64,000 bases of DNA from Gordonia pseudamarae (GCF_025273675.1 NZ_CP045809.1:1426001-1490000); one strand, 5' to 3'. Positions 17,733 through 26,510 are shown, counted from the stretch's first letter. Numbers and translations: made by a program. The notes: generated by a model from the letters alone, not told the origin.

Positions 17733-18902
17733 GTGTCCGCGCATTTTCATTGGTTCCTGCCCACGTACGGTGATTCCCGCAATCTGATGGCCGGAGGTCA
17801 CGGGAGTTCGATGTCCGGCGACCGCCGGGCAGATCTGCGGTATCTCAAGCAACTCGCCGCTGCCGCCGAGGTCAACGGATTCGAGGCGGTGCTCACCCCC
17901 ACCGGGCTGTGGTGCGAGGACGCCTGGCTCACCACCGCGGCGTTGATCGATGCCACCGAGACGCTGAAGTTCCTGGTTGCCTTCCGGCCCGGCCTGACCA
18001 GCCCCACGCTGGCCGCGCAGATGGCGGCCAGCTTCCAGTGGCATTCGCAGGGAAGGCTTTATGTCAATGTGGTCACCGGTGGTGAGGCGAGCGAGCAGCG
18101 CGCGTTCGGTGACTTCCTCACCAAGGAGGCCCGGTACGAGCGTGGGGACGAGTTTCTGACCGTCGTTCGCCGGCTGTGGGAGTCGGATGAGCCGGTGAAC
18201 TTCTCGGGGAGCCACGTCCGGGTGGAGAACGCGGTCCTGGGCCGCAGGCCCGACCCGTTGCCGCAGGTGTTCTTCGGCGGATCGTCGCCGGCGGCCGGAA
18301 CGGTTGCCGCCCGCCACGCCGACACCTATCTGACGTGGGGGGAGAAGCCCGACGCGGTCGCCGAGAAGATCTCCTGGATCTCCGGTCTGGCCGAACGTGA
18401 ACAACGCACCCTCGACTACGGCATCCGGCTGCATGTGATCGCCCGGGAGACCTCCGAGCAGGCGTGGGCGGAGGCCGGCCGGTTGTTGTCGGGGCTCGAC
18501 CCGCAGACGGTGGCGGCCGCACAGGCCAACCTGGCGCGTTCGGAATCCGAGGGGCAGCGCCGGATGCTCGAACTGCACGGCGCGGGATCCGCCTTCGACT
18601 CCGCCGACCCGCATTCGCTGGAGGTCTATCCCAACCTGTGGGCCGGCGTGGGCCTGGTGCGTGGGGGCGCGGGTACCGCGCTGGTCGGCTCGTACACCGA
18701 GGTCGCCGAGCGCATCGCCGAATACCACGCACTCGGTCTCGACCATTTCGTCCTGTCCGGGTATCCGCACCTGGAGGAGGCATATCACTTCGGTGAGGGG
18801 GTGCGCCCGCAGCTGGCACGCCTCGGTCTGATCGAGCGTGAGGACGACGGTGAGGTGGTCCACGGCGCGTTCCTGCCGACCCTGCGGGCCGCGTCGTCGT
18901 AG
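17733..18902 (+). CDS. LLM-class flavin-dependent oxidoreductase (SsuD-like)
   Basis: This 389-aa bacterial-luciferase-like TIM barrel opens with SAHFHWFLPTYGDSRNLMAG and contains LKFLVAFRPGLTSPTLAAQM, NVVTGGEASEQRAFGD and PQVFFGGSSPAAGTVAARHA. These segments are typical of FMNH2-dependent alkanesulfonate or dialkylsulfone monooxygenases. Such enzymes release sulfite from organosulfur compounds using a separate flavin reductase. No reductase or ABC sulfonate transporter is adjacent, so the substrate is unknown. GTG 17733 begins the family sequence; the frame is open to 17706. The gene is flanked on both sides by beta-lactamase-fold paralogs. Confidence 0.9.
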   Translation: MSAHFHWFLPTYGDSRNLMAGGHGSSMSGDRRADLRYLKQLAAAAEVNGFEAVLTPTGLWCEDAWLTTAALIDATETLKFLVAFRPGLTSPTLAAQMAASFQWHSQGRLYVNVVTGGEASEQRAFGDFLTKEARYERGDEFLTVVRRLWESDEPVNFSGSHVRVENAVLGRRPDPLPQVFFGGSSPAAGTVAARHADTYLTWGEKPDAVAEKISWISGLAEREQRTLDYGIRLHVIARETSEQAWAEAGRLLSGLDPQTVAAAQANLARSESEGQRRMLELHGAGSAFDSADPHSLEVYPNLWAGVGLVRGGAGTALVGSYTEVAERIAEYHALGLDHFVLSGYPHLEEAYHFGEGVRPQLARLGLIEREDDGEVVHGAFLPTLRAASS

Positions 18903-19142
18903 ACCGGTTCGGCACGCTGCGGCGGCCTGACCGACGCCGGAACGAATCTTCACCCGTCCCGAGTGGGAACGGCCTCAGGCGTTCCTGAAAGCGGTGCTCA
19001 TCCATGGAGACGCGTTCTCGGAGCGTCGGTTGGGTAACGGTCGGCTTGCACGTCGGTCTCGCCGTCCGCGATGCCGGATTTTCGAATGGCCTGGCGTGTT
19101 CCGGGCATCTAGTGTGTTACGTAAGTGATGCAGGAGATGCAT

Positions 19143-20069
19143 GTGACAAAGTTTGCCAGGCGGATCGTGGTGATATCGGTTGCGCTGTCCGCGGCCGTGA
19201 TGATGGTGATGATGATGTCGGCCGGTGGCGCCCAGGCCGCCCCGCGCGGACCGGTGCCGCCGAGGTTGCCGACGCCGACCGAAATCAGGCAGAGTATCGA
19301 GGACTTCCTCAACCCGCAGGCCAAGAACACCCGGACGCTGCGTAAACAGTTCCGCACGCTGGAACGGTCGCTGCGCCGGTCCGGGAAGGTCGGTCTGGCC
19401 ATCACCCCCGTCGGGGCCGACACCCCGGTGACGTTCGGTTCGGTTGTCGCCGGCCGGGCGTGGTCGACGCTCAAGGTTCCCGTGTCGCTGGCCGCTGAGC
19501 GACACGGCGGCGCGAAGGTGTCCGAATGGGAGAGTAAGGCGATCCGGGCATCCGACAACGACGCCGCGGGTGAACTGTGGGGAAGCCTCGGTGGGGGCCG
19601 GGCATCGGTCGATGCGGTGACAGCGGTGCTGCGCGAAGGGCACGATGCCACCACCCACGTCAGCTCGGAGGTCGACGGCCCCGATTCATACCCCGGGTAC
19701 ACCCGATGGGCGATTGCCGACCAGTCGCGATTCGCGGCCAACCTGCCGTGCATGTCGGGCACCGCGCACCTGCTGTCGCTGATGTCGAGTGTGGAGAGCA
19801 ATCAGGACTGGGGAATCCGGAAGATCTCCCGGTCCGGGGTGAGCACAGCAGTGAAGGGCGGCTGGGGTCCGGTCAGCGACGACACGGGCAACTACGTGGT
19901 GCGCCAGCTCGGGATCATCACCACCGGGCGCGGGCAGCTCGGGGTATCGATGATCGCCATACCCCGCAGCGGAGGCTTCGGGGACGGCACGCGGCTGCTC
20001 ACCACGATGGGCACCTGGCTCGGCCGCAACCTGAACCGGCTCCCGATGGGGCGTTGCGGTCTGCTCTGA
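19143..20069 (+). CDS. Secreted beta-lactamase-fold protein (paralog of 16743-17648)
   Basis: The protein has a signal peptide with an unusual Met-rich core (AAVMMVMMMSAGGAQA) and no lipobox. The mature part repeats the marks of the upstream lipoprotein: AWSTLKVPVSLAAER, RASDNDAAGELWGSLG, LPCMSGTAHLLSLM and STAVKGGWGP. It therefore also has SxxK, SDN and KGG in place of KTG. GTG 19143 is chosen because CAGGAG lies 6 bp upstream; starts at 19125, 19128 and 19137 are in frame but overlap that site. The pair arose by duplication, one membrane-anchored and one secreted. Confidence 0.83.
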   Translation: MTKFARRIVVISVALSAAVMMVMMMSAGGAQAAPRGPVPPRLPTPTEIRQSIEDFLNPQAKNTRTLRKQFRTLERSLRRSGKVGLAITPVGADTPVTFGSVVAGRAWSTLKVPVSLAAERHGGAKVSEWESKAIRASDNDAAGELWGSLGGGRASVDAVTAVLREGHDATTHVSSEVDGPDSYPGYTRWAIADQSRFAANLPCMSGTAHLLSLMSSVESNQDWGIRKISRSGVSTAVKGGWGPVSDDTGNYVVRQLGIITTGRGQLGVSMIAIPRSGGFGDGTRLLTTMGTWLGRNLNRLPMGRCGLL

Positions 20070-20084
20070 TCCGTCCGCCGACGT

Positions 20085-21950
20085 TCAGTCGGGCCGTGAA
20101 TGCCTGCCGGGGCGCCGCGGTGCCGGTGGTTGTGGTGCCGGTGGCTGTGGGGCATGCGGCTGTGGGGCAGGCGGCTGCTCGGCCGCCGGTCGCCCGCCCG
20201 GCGGCGGTTCCGGTGACGACTGCCGGGGCGGCGGCGTCTGCCGGAGCGGCGGCAGCTGTTGGGCCGGCCGCTGCGGTGGCGTGGCGGGAGGCGGCGTCGC
20301 CTGCGCGGGAGGTCGAGCCGGCCGGTTACCGGGAGTTCCCGCGACCGGGCTCGTGTTCGGCCGGCCCGGTGTCGCTGATCGCGGGCGGTCGCCCGGCGCC
20401 GCCGGACGGATGCCGGGTGACGCGGCGCGCGGTACGTTCGCCGCGGGCGCAGCCGGGGCCGGGGTGTGTGAAGGTGGAGCCGCCGGGGTCTTCGTGCCCG
20501 CCGTGCTCTCGTCGGCCTGGTCCGGGCCACGCCGCTCGGATTCCGGGTCATGGTGGTCGTCGTCGTGGTGATGACCGTCGTGGTGATGGCCGTCGTGGTC
20601 GTCGGCGCCGGGGGTGGTCAGCGCGGCGGCGATCGCCGTGGTCAACGGCACCGACAGTGCGATGGCGATGCCGCCGACGAAGGATCGGCCCAGCTCCACG
20701 GCCACCGCGTCGGTGGTCACCAGCGAACCGAACGGCTGCTGGGCCACCGAGAACAACAGCAGCAGGGGCAGCGCGCTGCCCGCGTAGGCGAAGATCAGCG
20801 TGTATACGGTGCTCGCGATATGGTCGCGGCCCACGCGCATCGCCGCCCGGAACGTTGCCAGCCGCGACGGTTCACCCGCCGCGGCCAATTCGAACGCGGC
20901 CGAGGCCTGGGTGATCGTGACGTCGTTGAGCACTCCGAGCGCACCGATGATGAAGCCGGCCAGCAACAACCCGCTGATCGAGATACTGCCCTGGTAGACC
21001 TGCAGGTTCATCGTCTGATCGCCGGACAGGCCGGTCAGGTTCATCGTGGTGATGGCCAGCGCGGACAGGGCACCGGCCAGGAACAGCGACACCAGCGTGC
21101 CCAGTAGGGCCGAACTGGTGCGCATACTCACCCCGTGCGCCAGATACAGCACCACGAACAGGATCACGGCCGAGGACACCACCGCGACCGCGACGGGCGA
21201 GCTGCCTTCCAGGATCGCGGGCAGCGTGAAGAAACCCAGCACGGCGAAGGCGAAGACCAGCCCGATGATCGAGCGGAGCCCGCGCCACGAGGCGACCAGC
21301 ACGATCGCCGCGACAAACGCGATCGCCCAGAGGATCGTCGCCGTCCCGCGCCGGAAGTCGAAGAATCCGTAGCGAACGCCGCCGTCGGGCGTGGGGGTGA
21401 CCGCGACCCGGATCTTGTCGCCGACATGCAGGGTCGGCTGGCCCGGCTGCGGGTCGTCGAGCGTGCGTTCGTCGATGGCCACGCTGTCCGGGCCCTGACC
21501 GGACTGGGCCCGGTTCGTCGGAACCTCCAACAGCGTGAACCGGCCCTTGTGCTGCCCCGATGTCAGTTTGACGATGTTCTGGATACATGGGCCGACGCCC
21601 TCGTTCTCCACCGCGATATCGGCGGTGTCCTGCACCGTGCCGCTCAGCGGGTTGAGACAGTTCGCCCGTCGCTGCTCGAAGATCTCGGCGTCGACGGTGG
21701 TAATCGAACCGCCGTCGGCGGACCGGAACTGGGTGGGGATCGGGTGATCGCTGTACGACGGCCACAGCACCATCGCCCCGGCCGCCACCCCGAGCCCGAT
21801 GAGGCTCAACGCGCCGATGACCACCCACCGGGCGAGCGGCGAGAACGAGGCGGCAATCGCCGACAGATCGTGCGAGTGTCCGTGCCCGTGCGAGTGGGCG
21901 CGTCCGCCGGCATTGTCGTGTCCGGGCCGGCCGGGGCGTGATGGGGTCAC
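20085..21950 (-). CDS. YibE/F family membrane protein with His-rich ends
   Basis: This ~621-aa polytopic protein has a His-rich N-terminus (HSHGHGHSHD), a first transmembrane helix, an extracytoplasmic domain (about 60-180), and then the YibE/F core of seven or so helices. Recognisable are GSSPVAVAVVSSAVILFVV, LLAGFIIGALGVLNDVTITQ and MRVGRDHIASTVYTLIFAYA. The C-terminal ~170 residues are unusual: a second His/Asp-rich stretch (HDGHHHDGHHHDDDHH) and a long proline-rich tail. YibE/F proteins have no established function. The His clusters and the divergent metal exporter suggest divalent-metal handling. GTG 21950 is chosen; the frame runs to 22253 but that part overlaps the divergent gene. Confidence 0.87.
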   Translation of the reverse strand: MTPSRPGRPGHDNAGGRAHSHGHGHSHDLSAIAASFSPLARWVVIGALSLIGLGVAAGAMVLWPSYSDHPIPTQFRSADGGSITTVDAEIFEQRRANCLNPLSGTVQDTADIAVENEGVGPCIQNIVKLTSGQHKGRFTLLEVPTNRAQSGQGPDSVAIDERTLDDPQPGQPTLHVGDKIRVAVTPTPDGGVRYGFFDFRRGTATILWAIAFVAAIVLVASWRGLRSIIGLVFAFAVLGFFTLPAILEGSSPVAVAVVSSAVILFVVLYLAHGVSMRTSSALLGTLVSLFLAGALSALAITTMNLTGLSGDQTMNLQVYQGSISISGLLLAGFIIGALGVLNDVTITQASAAFELAAAGEPSRLATFRAAMRVGRDHIASTVYTLIFAYAGSALPLLLLFSVAQQPFGSLVTTDAVAVELGRSFVGGIAIALSVPLTTAIAAALTTPGADDHDGHHHDGHHHDDDHHDPESERRGPDQADESTAGTKTPAAPPSHTPAPAAPAANVPRAASPGIRPAAPGDRPRSATPGRPNTSPVAGTPGNRPARPPAQATPPPATPPQRPAQQLPPLRQTPPPRQSSPEPPPGGRPAAEQPPAPQPHAPQPPAPQPPAPRRPGRHSRPD

Positions 21951-22053
21951 GCGGCCACAGTAGAGGATTCCGCCGGGCACGGTGGTATCCGCGGGCCCGG
22001 GCGCGGCCCGCGTACAGCTCCGCCAGTGCGCCGATGCGTGAGACGATCGCCTG

Positions 22054-23046
22054 ATGCGCGAGGAATACGACGCGACCACCGTCGGCGACGGTCCGGCGCG
22101 GCCCGAACGTGACGCGGCCGGATCCCTGACGACGGTGATCATCGCTTTCGTGATGAACATTCTGGTGGCGCTGGCCAAGTCGGCGGCGGCCCTGGTGACG
22201 GGGTCGGCGGCGATGGTCGCCGAGGCGGCGCATTCGTGGGCCGACGCCGGCAATGAGGTGTTCTTGCTGATCGCCGAACGGCGCGGCGCGCGGGGCCGCG
22301 ACAGGCGGCACCCGTTCGGTCACGGACGGGAGACCTACATCTGGTCGATGTTTGCCGCGTTCGGTCTGTTCACCGTCGGCGCGGTGGTGTCGATCATGCA
22401 CGGGGTGAGCGCGCTGCGGCACCCCGAAGAAGGAGGGGACTACCTGGTCGGCTACATCGTGCTCGCTGTTTCGGCTGTGCTGGAAGGTGTTTCATTCCTG
22501 CAGTCGTTGCGGGAGGCCCGCTCGGGCGGCCGTCGCCTGTCGATGCATCCGGTGCGATACATCATTCGCACCTCCAACACGACGCTGCGGGCCGTATTCG
22601 TGGAGGACGCCGCCGCGCTGATCGGTCTCACGATCGCCGCGGCGTGTATGGCATTGCACGAGGTCACCGGCGATGCCACCTGGGACGCGGTCGGATCGAT
22701 TCTGGTGGGCGTGCTGCTCGGCTTTATCGCGGTGTTCCTGATCACCCGCAACAGCGAGTTCCTGGTCGGGCAGCCCGCGCTGCCCGGACGCCGCGAACTG
22801 GCGTTGCGGCATCTGCTCGAACACCCCTCCGTCGACCGGGTCACCTACCTGCATCTGGAATACGTGGGGCCCGAGCAGTACTATCTGGTCGCGGCCGTCG
22901 ACATCGTCGGAGATCTGGCCGAACATGATCTCGCGGTACGGTTGCGGGACATCGAGGCGCAGATCGAAAGCCTCGACTCGGTCGTCGAGGCGGTCCTGAC
23001 CTTGGCCACACCCGACGAACCGTCACTGACGCCGCACCCGGCGTAG
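22054..23046 (+). CDS. Cation diffusion facilitator (CDF) family transporter
   Basis: This 330-aa protein has five or six transmembrane helices followed by a cytoplasmic domain. TM2 carries AEAAHSWADAGNEVFLL, the CDF position of the metal-binding HxxxD pair (HSWAD). TM5 has the second acidic/neutral site near FVEDAAALIGL. HPFGHGRETYIW is a family loop motif. CDF proteins export Zn2+, Fe2+, Co2+ or Mn2+ in exchange for protons. The gene is divergent from the His-rich YibE/F gene with about 100 bp between starts, so shared metal control is plausible. The specific metal cannot be read from sequence. Confidence 0.92.
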   Translation: MREEYDATTVGDGPARPERDAAGSLTTVIIAFVMNILVALAKSAAALVTGSAAMVAEAAHSWADAGNEVFLLIAERRGARGRDRRHPFGHGRETYIWSMFAAFGLFTVGAVVSIMHGVSALRHPEEGGDYLVGYIVLAVSAVLEGVSFLQSLREARSGGRRLSMHPVRYIIRTSNTTLRAVFVEDAAALIGLTIAAACMALHEVTGDATWDAVGSILVGVLLGFIAVFLITRNSEFLVGQPALPGRRELALRHLLEHPSVDRVTYLHLEYVGPEQYYLVAAVDIVGDLAEHDLAVRLRDIEAQIESLDSVVEAVLTLATPDEPSLTPHPA

Positions 23047-23056
23047 TTTGGCGAAG

Positions 23057-24034
23057 GTGCAACTGCGAATCTTCACCGAACCACAGCAAGGGGCCACCTA
23101 CGACGACCTGGCGCGGGTGGCCGTCGCCGCCGAGGATCTCGGCTTCGACGCCTTCTTCAGATCCGATCATTACTTGGCGATGAATGCCCCCGGTGATCCC
23201 GGACCGACCGACGCGTGGCTGACATTGGCGGGGTTGGCCCGCGACACCACGCGCATCAGGCTCGGCACCCTGGTCACCTCCGCGACGTTCCGGTATCCGG
23301 GACCGCTGGCGATCGGTGTGGCCCAGGTCGACCAGATGAGCGGTGGCCGTGTGGAACTGGGATTGGGCGCGGGCTGGTTCGCGGCCGAACACGCCGCCTA
23401 CGGCATTCCGTTCCCGCCGCTCGGCGAACGTTTCGACCGTCTCGAGGAACAACTGTCGATCATCACCGGACTGTGGGCGACGCCCGCCGGTGACCGGTTC
23501 GCCTTCGACGGAGCGCACTACACGTTGAGCGACTCGCCCGCCCTGCCCAAACCGGTGCAGGGCATGCCCGGACATCCTTCCTCGATGTCGGCGGCCGCGC
23601 CGCACCCCGGACCGCCGATCATCATCGGTGGTCAGGGCAGGGTGCGTACCCCGGCGCTCGCCGCCCGCTTTGCCGCCGAGTTCAATGTGGTGTTCGAGCA
23701 GCCCGACGTCGCCGAGACCCGGGTGGCGCGGGTACGTCAGGCGTGCGAGCGGATCGGCCGTGATCCGTCGGGCCTGGTCTACTCGGCGGCGCTGGTGCTG
23801 TGCACGGGCCGCACCGACGCCGAACTGTCCGCACGTGCCGACGCCATCGGCCGGGAGGTCGATGAGTTGCGTCTGAACGGGGCCGCGGGTACGCCCGCGG
23901 AGGTGGTGGAGAAGATCGAGCGGTACCGGGCCGCCGGGATCAGCAGGATTTACCTGCAGGTGCTGGACCTGTCCGACCTCGACCACCTCGCGTTGGTCGC
24001 CGACAAGGTCGCACCGCACCTCGCATCGATGTAG
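23057..24034 (+). CDS. LLM-class F420-dependent oxidoreductase
   Basis: This ~325-aa luciferase-like protein begins QLRIFTEPQQGATYDDLARV, with DLGFDAFFRSDHYLAM, a typical opening of mycobacterial F420-dependent enzymes. LGAGWFAAEHAAYGIPFPP and PPIIIGGQGRVRTPALAARF are further family segments. It is expected to use F420H2 in the cytoplasm; the substrate is unknown. GTG 23057 matches the usual family N-terminus; TTG 23048, four bases past the CDF stop, is the alternative. The gene ends before a strong bidirectional hairpin. Confidence 0.9.
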   Translation: MQLRIFTEPQQGATYDDLARVAVAAEDLGFDAFFRSDHYLAMNAPGDPGPTDAWLTLAGLARDTTRIRLGTLVTSATFRYPGPLAIGVAQVDQMSGGRVELGLGAGWFAAEHAAYGIPFPPLGERFDRLEEQLSIITGLWATPAGDRFAFDGAHYTLSDSPALPKPVQGMPGHPSSMSAAAPHPGPPIIIGGQGRVRTPALAARFAAEFNVVFEQPDVAETRVARVRQACERIGRDPSGLVYSAALVLCTGRTDAELSARADAIGREVDELRLNGAAGTPAEVVEKIERYRAAGISRIYLQVLDLSDLDHLALVADKVAPHLASM

Positions 24035-24041
24035 GGACCCG

Positions 24042-24105
24042 GACAGAACGGAGCACCGATCCCGCTGCCGAGACCGGCAGGGGATCGGTGCTCCGTTCTT
24101 CTGTC
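24042..24105. terminator. Strong bidirectional hairpin terminator
   Basis: AACGGAGCACCGATCCC and GGGATCGGTGCTCCGTT pair over 17 bp, extended by GACAG/CTGTC at the base. An inner CTGCC/GGCAG stem forms the top. It separates the rightward F420 oxidoreductase from the leftward small secreted-peptide gene and fits termination of both. Confidence 0.85.
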
Positions 24106-24120
24106 GCTGGGTGGACTCGA

Positions 24121-24297
24121 TCAGCAGATCGAGATGCGGAACTGTCCGACCGGGATATGGACGCACACGCTGACCGAGCCGATCGCGTAGTACGGTTCCT
24201 TCTCGACGGGCGCTGCGGAAGCTGTCGGGGCAACGGCTCCGGTGATCGCGAAAGCCGCTGCAACCGTGCCCAATCCGATGGCGATTCGTTTCTTCAC
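24121..24297 (-). CDS. Small secreted peptide, 58 aa, function unknown
   Basis: The product has a clear Sec signal: KKR, then a hydrophobic core, then AVAPTASAA with AxA cleavage near residue 28. The mature peptide of about 30 residues is PVEKEPYYAIGSVSVCVHIP to FRISIC, with two cysteines that could form a disulfide. The GTG start at 24297 follows GAGGAG at a good distance, which strongly supports translation. It is monocistronic and ends against the bidirectional terminator. I do not recognise the family; mycobacteria have many such short exported proteins. Confidence 0.75.
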   Translation of the reverse strand: MKKRIAIGLGTVAAAFAITGAVAPTASAAPVEKEPYYAIGSVSVCVHIPVGQFRISIC

Positions 24298-24491
24298 TGC
24301 TACTCCTCGATATCGTTGGTGGTCGCCGGTCGCCTTGGCGCACAAGACGTCAGTGCCAAAATTTTCCCCGGTTCGGGGCCTTTTGCTGACTATACCCATG
24401 TCGGGAGTCGGCGAAAAGTGCTATGGCGAAAACGGTGTACATTCGTAAAGATTTGGTCCGTGTGACGGACACGCGGCGGTGGGCGGCCCGT

Positions 24492-25916
24492 TCAGCGGGC
24501 GTACCCGAGCAGCGACTTGACCTCCAGGAAGTCGTCGAACGCGTAGTCGCTCCATTCCCGACCGTTTCCGCTCTGCTTGTAGCCGCCGAACGGGGTGGCC
24601 GGGTCGGGCCCGGCGCCGTTGATGAAGATCTGCCCCGCCCGGATCCGGGCGGCCACCGAGCGTACGGTGTCGACGTCCTCGCCGGAGACATAGCCGGCCA
24701 GACCGTAGTCGGTGTCGTTGGCGATCGACACCGCGTCGTCGACGTCGTCGTAGCCGATGATCACCAGGACGGGGCCGAAGATCTCGGTACGCGCGACCTC
24801 CATGGTGTTGTCGACCTCCGCGAACACCGTCGGCCGCACGTAGTAGCCGGCCGTCAGGCCGTCGGGCCGTCCGGTGCCGCCGAAGGCGACGGTCGCCCCG
24901 GCGTCGATGCCGGATTGGATGAGGGTCTGGATCTTGTCGAACTGTGCCTGCGACACCACCGGGCCGAGCCGGGCCCCGCTGTCGGGTGCGCCGACCGTCA
25001 GCTTGGCTTCGACGGACCGGGCCGCCTCGATCGCCTCGGCCATCCGGCCGGCCGGGACCAGCATACGGGTGGGTGCGTTGCAGGACTGACCGGAGTTGTT
25101 CATCACCGACAGCACACCGTCGGCGACGTTCTTGGCGAACGACGTATCGTCGAGAATGATGTTGGGGCTCTTGCCGCCGAGTTCCTGCGCGACCCGTTTG
25201 ACCGTCGGTGCCGCGGCACGCGCCACCTCGATTCCGGCGCGGGTGCTGCCGGTGAACGAGACCATGTCGATGTCGGGGTGCCCGGACAGCGCGGCGCCCA
25301 CTCCGGGGCCGTCACCGTTGACCAGGTTGAACACCCCGGCCGGAACGCCTGCCGTGGCAAGGACTTCCGCGAGAATCGCAGCGCTGAACGGAGCCACCTC
25401 CGACGGCTTGACCACCATCGTGCAGCCGGTGGCCAGGGCGGGGGCGATCTTGCAGGTCAGCTGATTGAGGGGCCAGTTCCACGGGGTGATGAACCCGCAC
25501 ACGCCGATCGGTTCCTTGACCACCCGTGAGGTACCCCGGTCCTCGGTGAACGAGTAGCCGGGAAGCTGCGCGGCGGCCGTCATCAGGTGCGCGAGCCCGA
25601 TCGGGACCTGTGAACCGGCCGCGAGGCGGTCCGGCGCACCCATCTCCTCGGTGACCGCGGCGGCCAGATCACCCATCCGATTCTGGTATTCGGCGATGAT
25701 GGCGTTCAGCAACTCCACACGTTCGGCGACGGAACTGCGGCTCCACGTGGCGAACGCGCGTCGGGCGGCGTCGACGGCGGCGTCGACATCGCGGGCTCCC
25801 CCGAGGGCGACGTGACCGGCGACCTGCTCGGTGGCGGGATTGATGACATCGAGGAGGGTGGGCTCGTGGGGCTCGACCCACTGTCCGTCAATGTAGAACC
25901 TGGTGATCTCGCGCAT
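24492..25916 (-). CDS. NAD(P)-dependent aldehyde dehydrogenase
   Basis: This complete 474-aa ALDH-superfamily enzyme shows FITPWNWPLNQLTCKIAPAL for cofactor binding, the general-base Glu in RVAQELGGKSPNIIL, and the catalytic Cys in NSGQSCNAPTRMLVP. FGGYKQSGNGREWS closes the family pattern. It oxidises an aldehyde to the acid; the substrate cannot be assigned. A strong ribosome-binding site (GGAGGAGCACG) precedes the ATG. An inverted repeat at 25939-25961 just upstream may be an operator. No alcohol dehydrogenase or regulator lies beside it. Confidence 0.95.
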   Translation of the reverse strand: MREITRFYIDGQWVEPHEPTLLDVINPATEQVAGHVALGGARDVDAAVDAARRAFATWSRSSVAERVELLNAIIAEYQNRMGDLAAAVTEEMGAPDRLAAGSQVPIGLAHLMTAAAQLPGYSFTEDRGTSRVVKEPIGVCGFITPWNWPLNQLTCKIAPALATGCTMVVKPSEVAPFSAAILAEVLATAGVPAGVFNLVNGDGPGVGAALSGHPDIDMVSFTGSTRAGIEVARAAAPTVKRVAQELGGKSPNIILDDTSFAKNVADGVLSVMNNSGQSCNAPTRMLVPAGRMAEAIEAARSVEAKLTVGAPDSGARLGPVVSQAQFDKIQTLIQSGIDAGATVAFGGTGRPDGLTAGYYVRPTVFAEVDNTMEVARTEIFGPVLVIIGYDDVDDAVSIANDTDYGLAGYVSGEDVDTVRSVAARIRAGQIFINGAGPDPATPFGGYKQSGNGREWSDYAFDDFLEVKSLLGYAR

Positions 25917-25938
25917 CGTGCTCCTCCGGCTGCTGTGA

Positions 25939-25961
25939 CGTAGGCAATACTGGTACCTACG
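25939..25961. promoter_or_regulatory. Inverted repeat upstream of the aldehyde dehydrogenase gene
   Basis: CGTAGG, 11 bases, then CCTACG form an inverted repeat 23-45 bp upstream of the ATG. The spacing of half-sites suits a dimeric repressor overlapping the promoter. The regulator is unknown. Confidence 0.4.
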
Positions 25962-25982
25962 ATCACACTACTGCGATGGCGA

Positions 25983-26144
25983 TCACGCGTGCTTCTTGAT
26001 CAGCTTCTTCGCTTCGTCCCCGGTGACGTTCTTGGCGACCTGCTTGCCGTTCTTGATCTTTCGGATCGTGTAGAGGCCGTCCTTCTTGGCTGCGGCGACA
26101 TGGAGTCCGGCCTTCTTGGCTGCTTTGTTGAGGTCTTCGAGCAT
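25983..26144 (-). CDS. Lysine-rich small protein, 53 aa
   Basis: The frame reads MLEDLNKAAKKAGLHVA, then DGLYTIRKIKNGKQVAKNVT, then DEAKKLIKKHA. Thirteen of 53 residues are lysine, giving a very basic cytoplasmic protein with predicted helices at both ends around a short beta-like centre. Codon third positions are strongly G/C, as in real genes here. No ribosome-binding site stands out. It could be a nucleic-acid-binding protein, but that rests only on charge. It follows the ALDH promoter region and is read in the same direction. Confidence 0.6.
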   Translation of the reverse strand: MLEDLNKAAKKAGLHVAAAKKDGLYTIRKIKNGKQVAKNVTGDEAKKLIKKHA

Positions 26145-26236
26145 GAGCCGGATACTACGGGGCGAAGATGAACACGCAAGCCGAATTGCGGGCGGGTTAC
26201 CGTGGACGCCACCTGACAGGGGGTGCTACGGCGGCA

Positions 26237-26449
26237 TCAACCGATGCTGCTGGCTATCGCGATGATCACGCCGGCCACGCTGAGGATGATCACCGACGCG
26301 GCCGTGCCGATGGCCAGTCGCCGGCGATGATTGGCCATCGCGTGCACGAACAGTCCGACGCAGATCAGAATGGTCGCGGCGTAGAGCGCGATACCCAGGG
26401 TGAGCAGGGCGGCACCACCATCGGCCGCCGCGATGTCGATTGTCGTCAC
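26237..26449 (-). CDS. Small membrane protein, 70 aa, two TM helices
   Basis: Two hydrophobic helices (about residues 14-35 and 46-67) are joined by a short basic loop, HAMANHRRRLAIG. This gives a hairpin membrane protein with both ends probably outside. The family is not recognised. It lies about 60 bp downstream of a 28-codon gene with a perfect ribosome-binding site and the same orientation, so the two may form a small operon. Function is unknown. Confidence 0.6.
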   Translation of the reverse strand: MTTIDIAAADGGAALLTLGIALYAATILICVGLFVHAMANHRRRLAIGTAASVIILSVAGVIIAIASSIG

Positions 26450-26510
26450 AGGATGTCCTGAGCCCGTCGCGGATCGCCGGGATTCGCGACGCGGCGTCGG
26501 GTCCTACGGG

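Noticed and set aside
17181..18953. 590-codon minus-strand frame opposite the LLM monooxygenase
   Set aside because: Its residues mirror the codon structure of the plus-strand gene, and it shows no domain.
24042..24105. Long perfect inverted repeat considered as an IS remnant or CRISPR repeat
   Set aside because: It is a single copy, placed exactly between convergent gene ends, and folds as a terminator.
26000..26212. 70-codon minus-strand frame over the lysine-rich gene
   Set aside because: It is Arg/Ser/Pro-rich and overlaps the better-supported 53-aa frame on the same strand.
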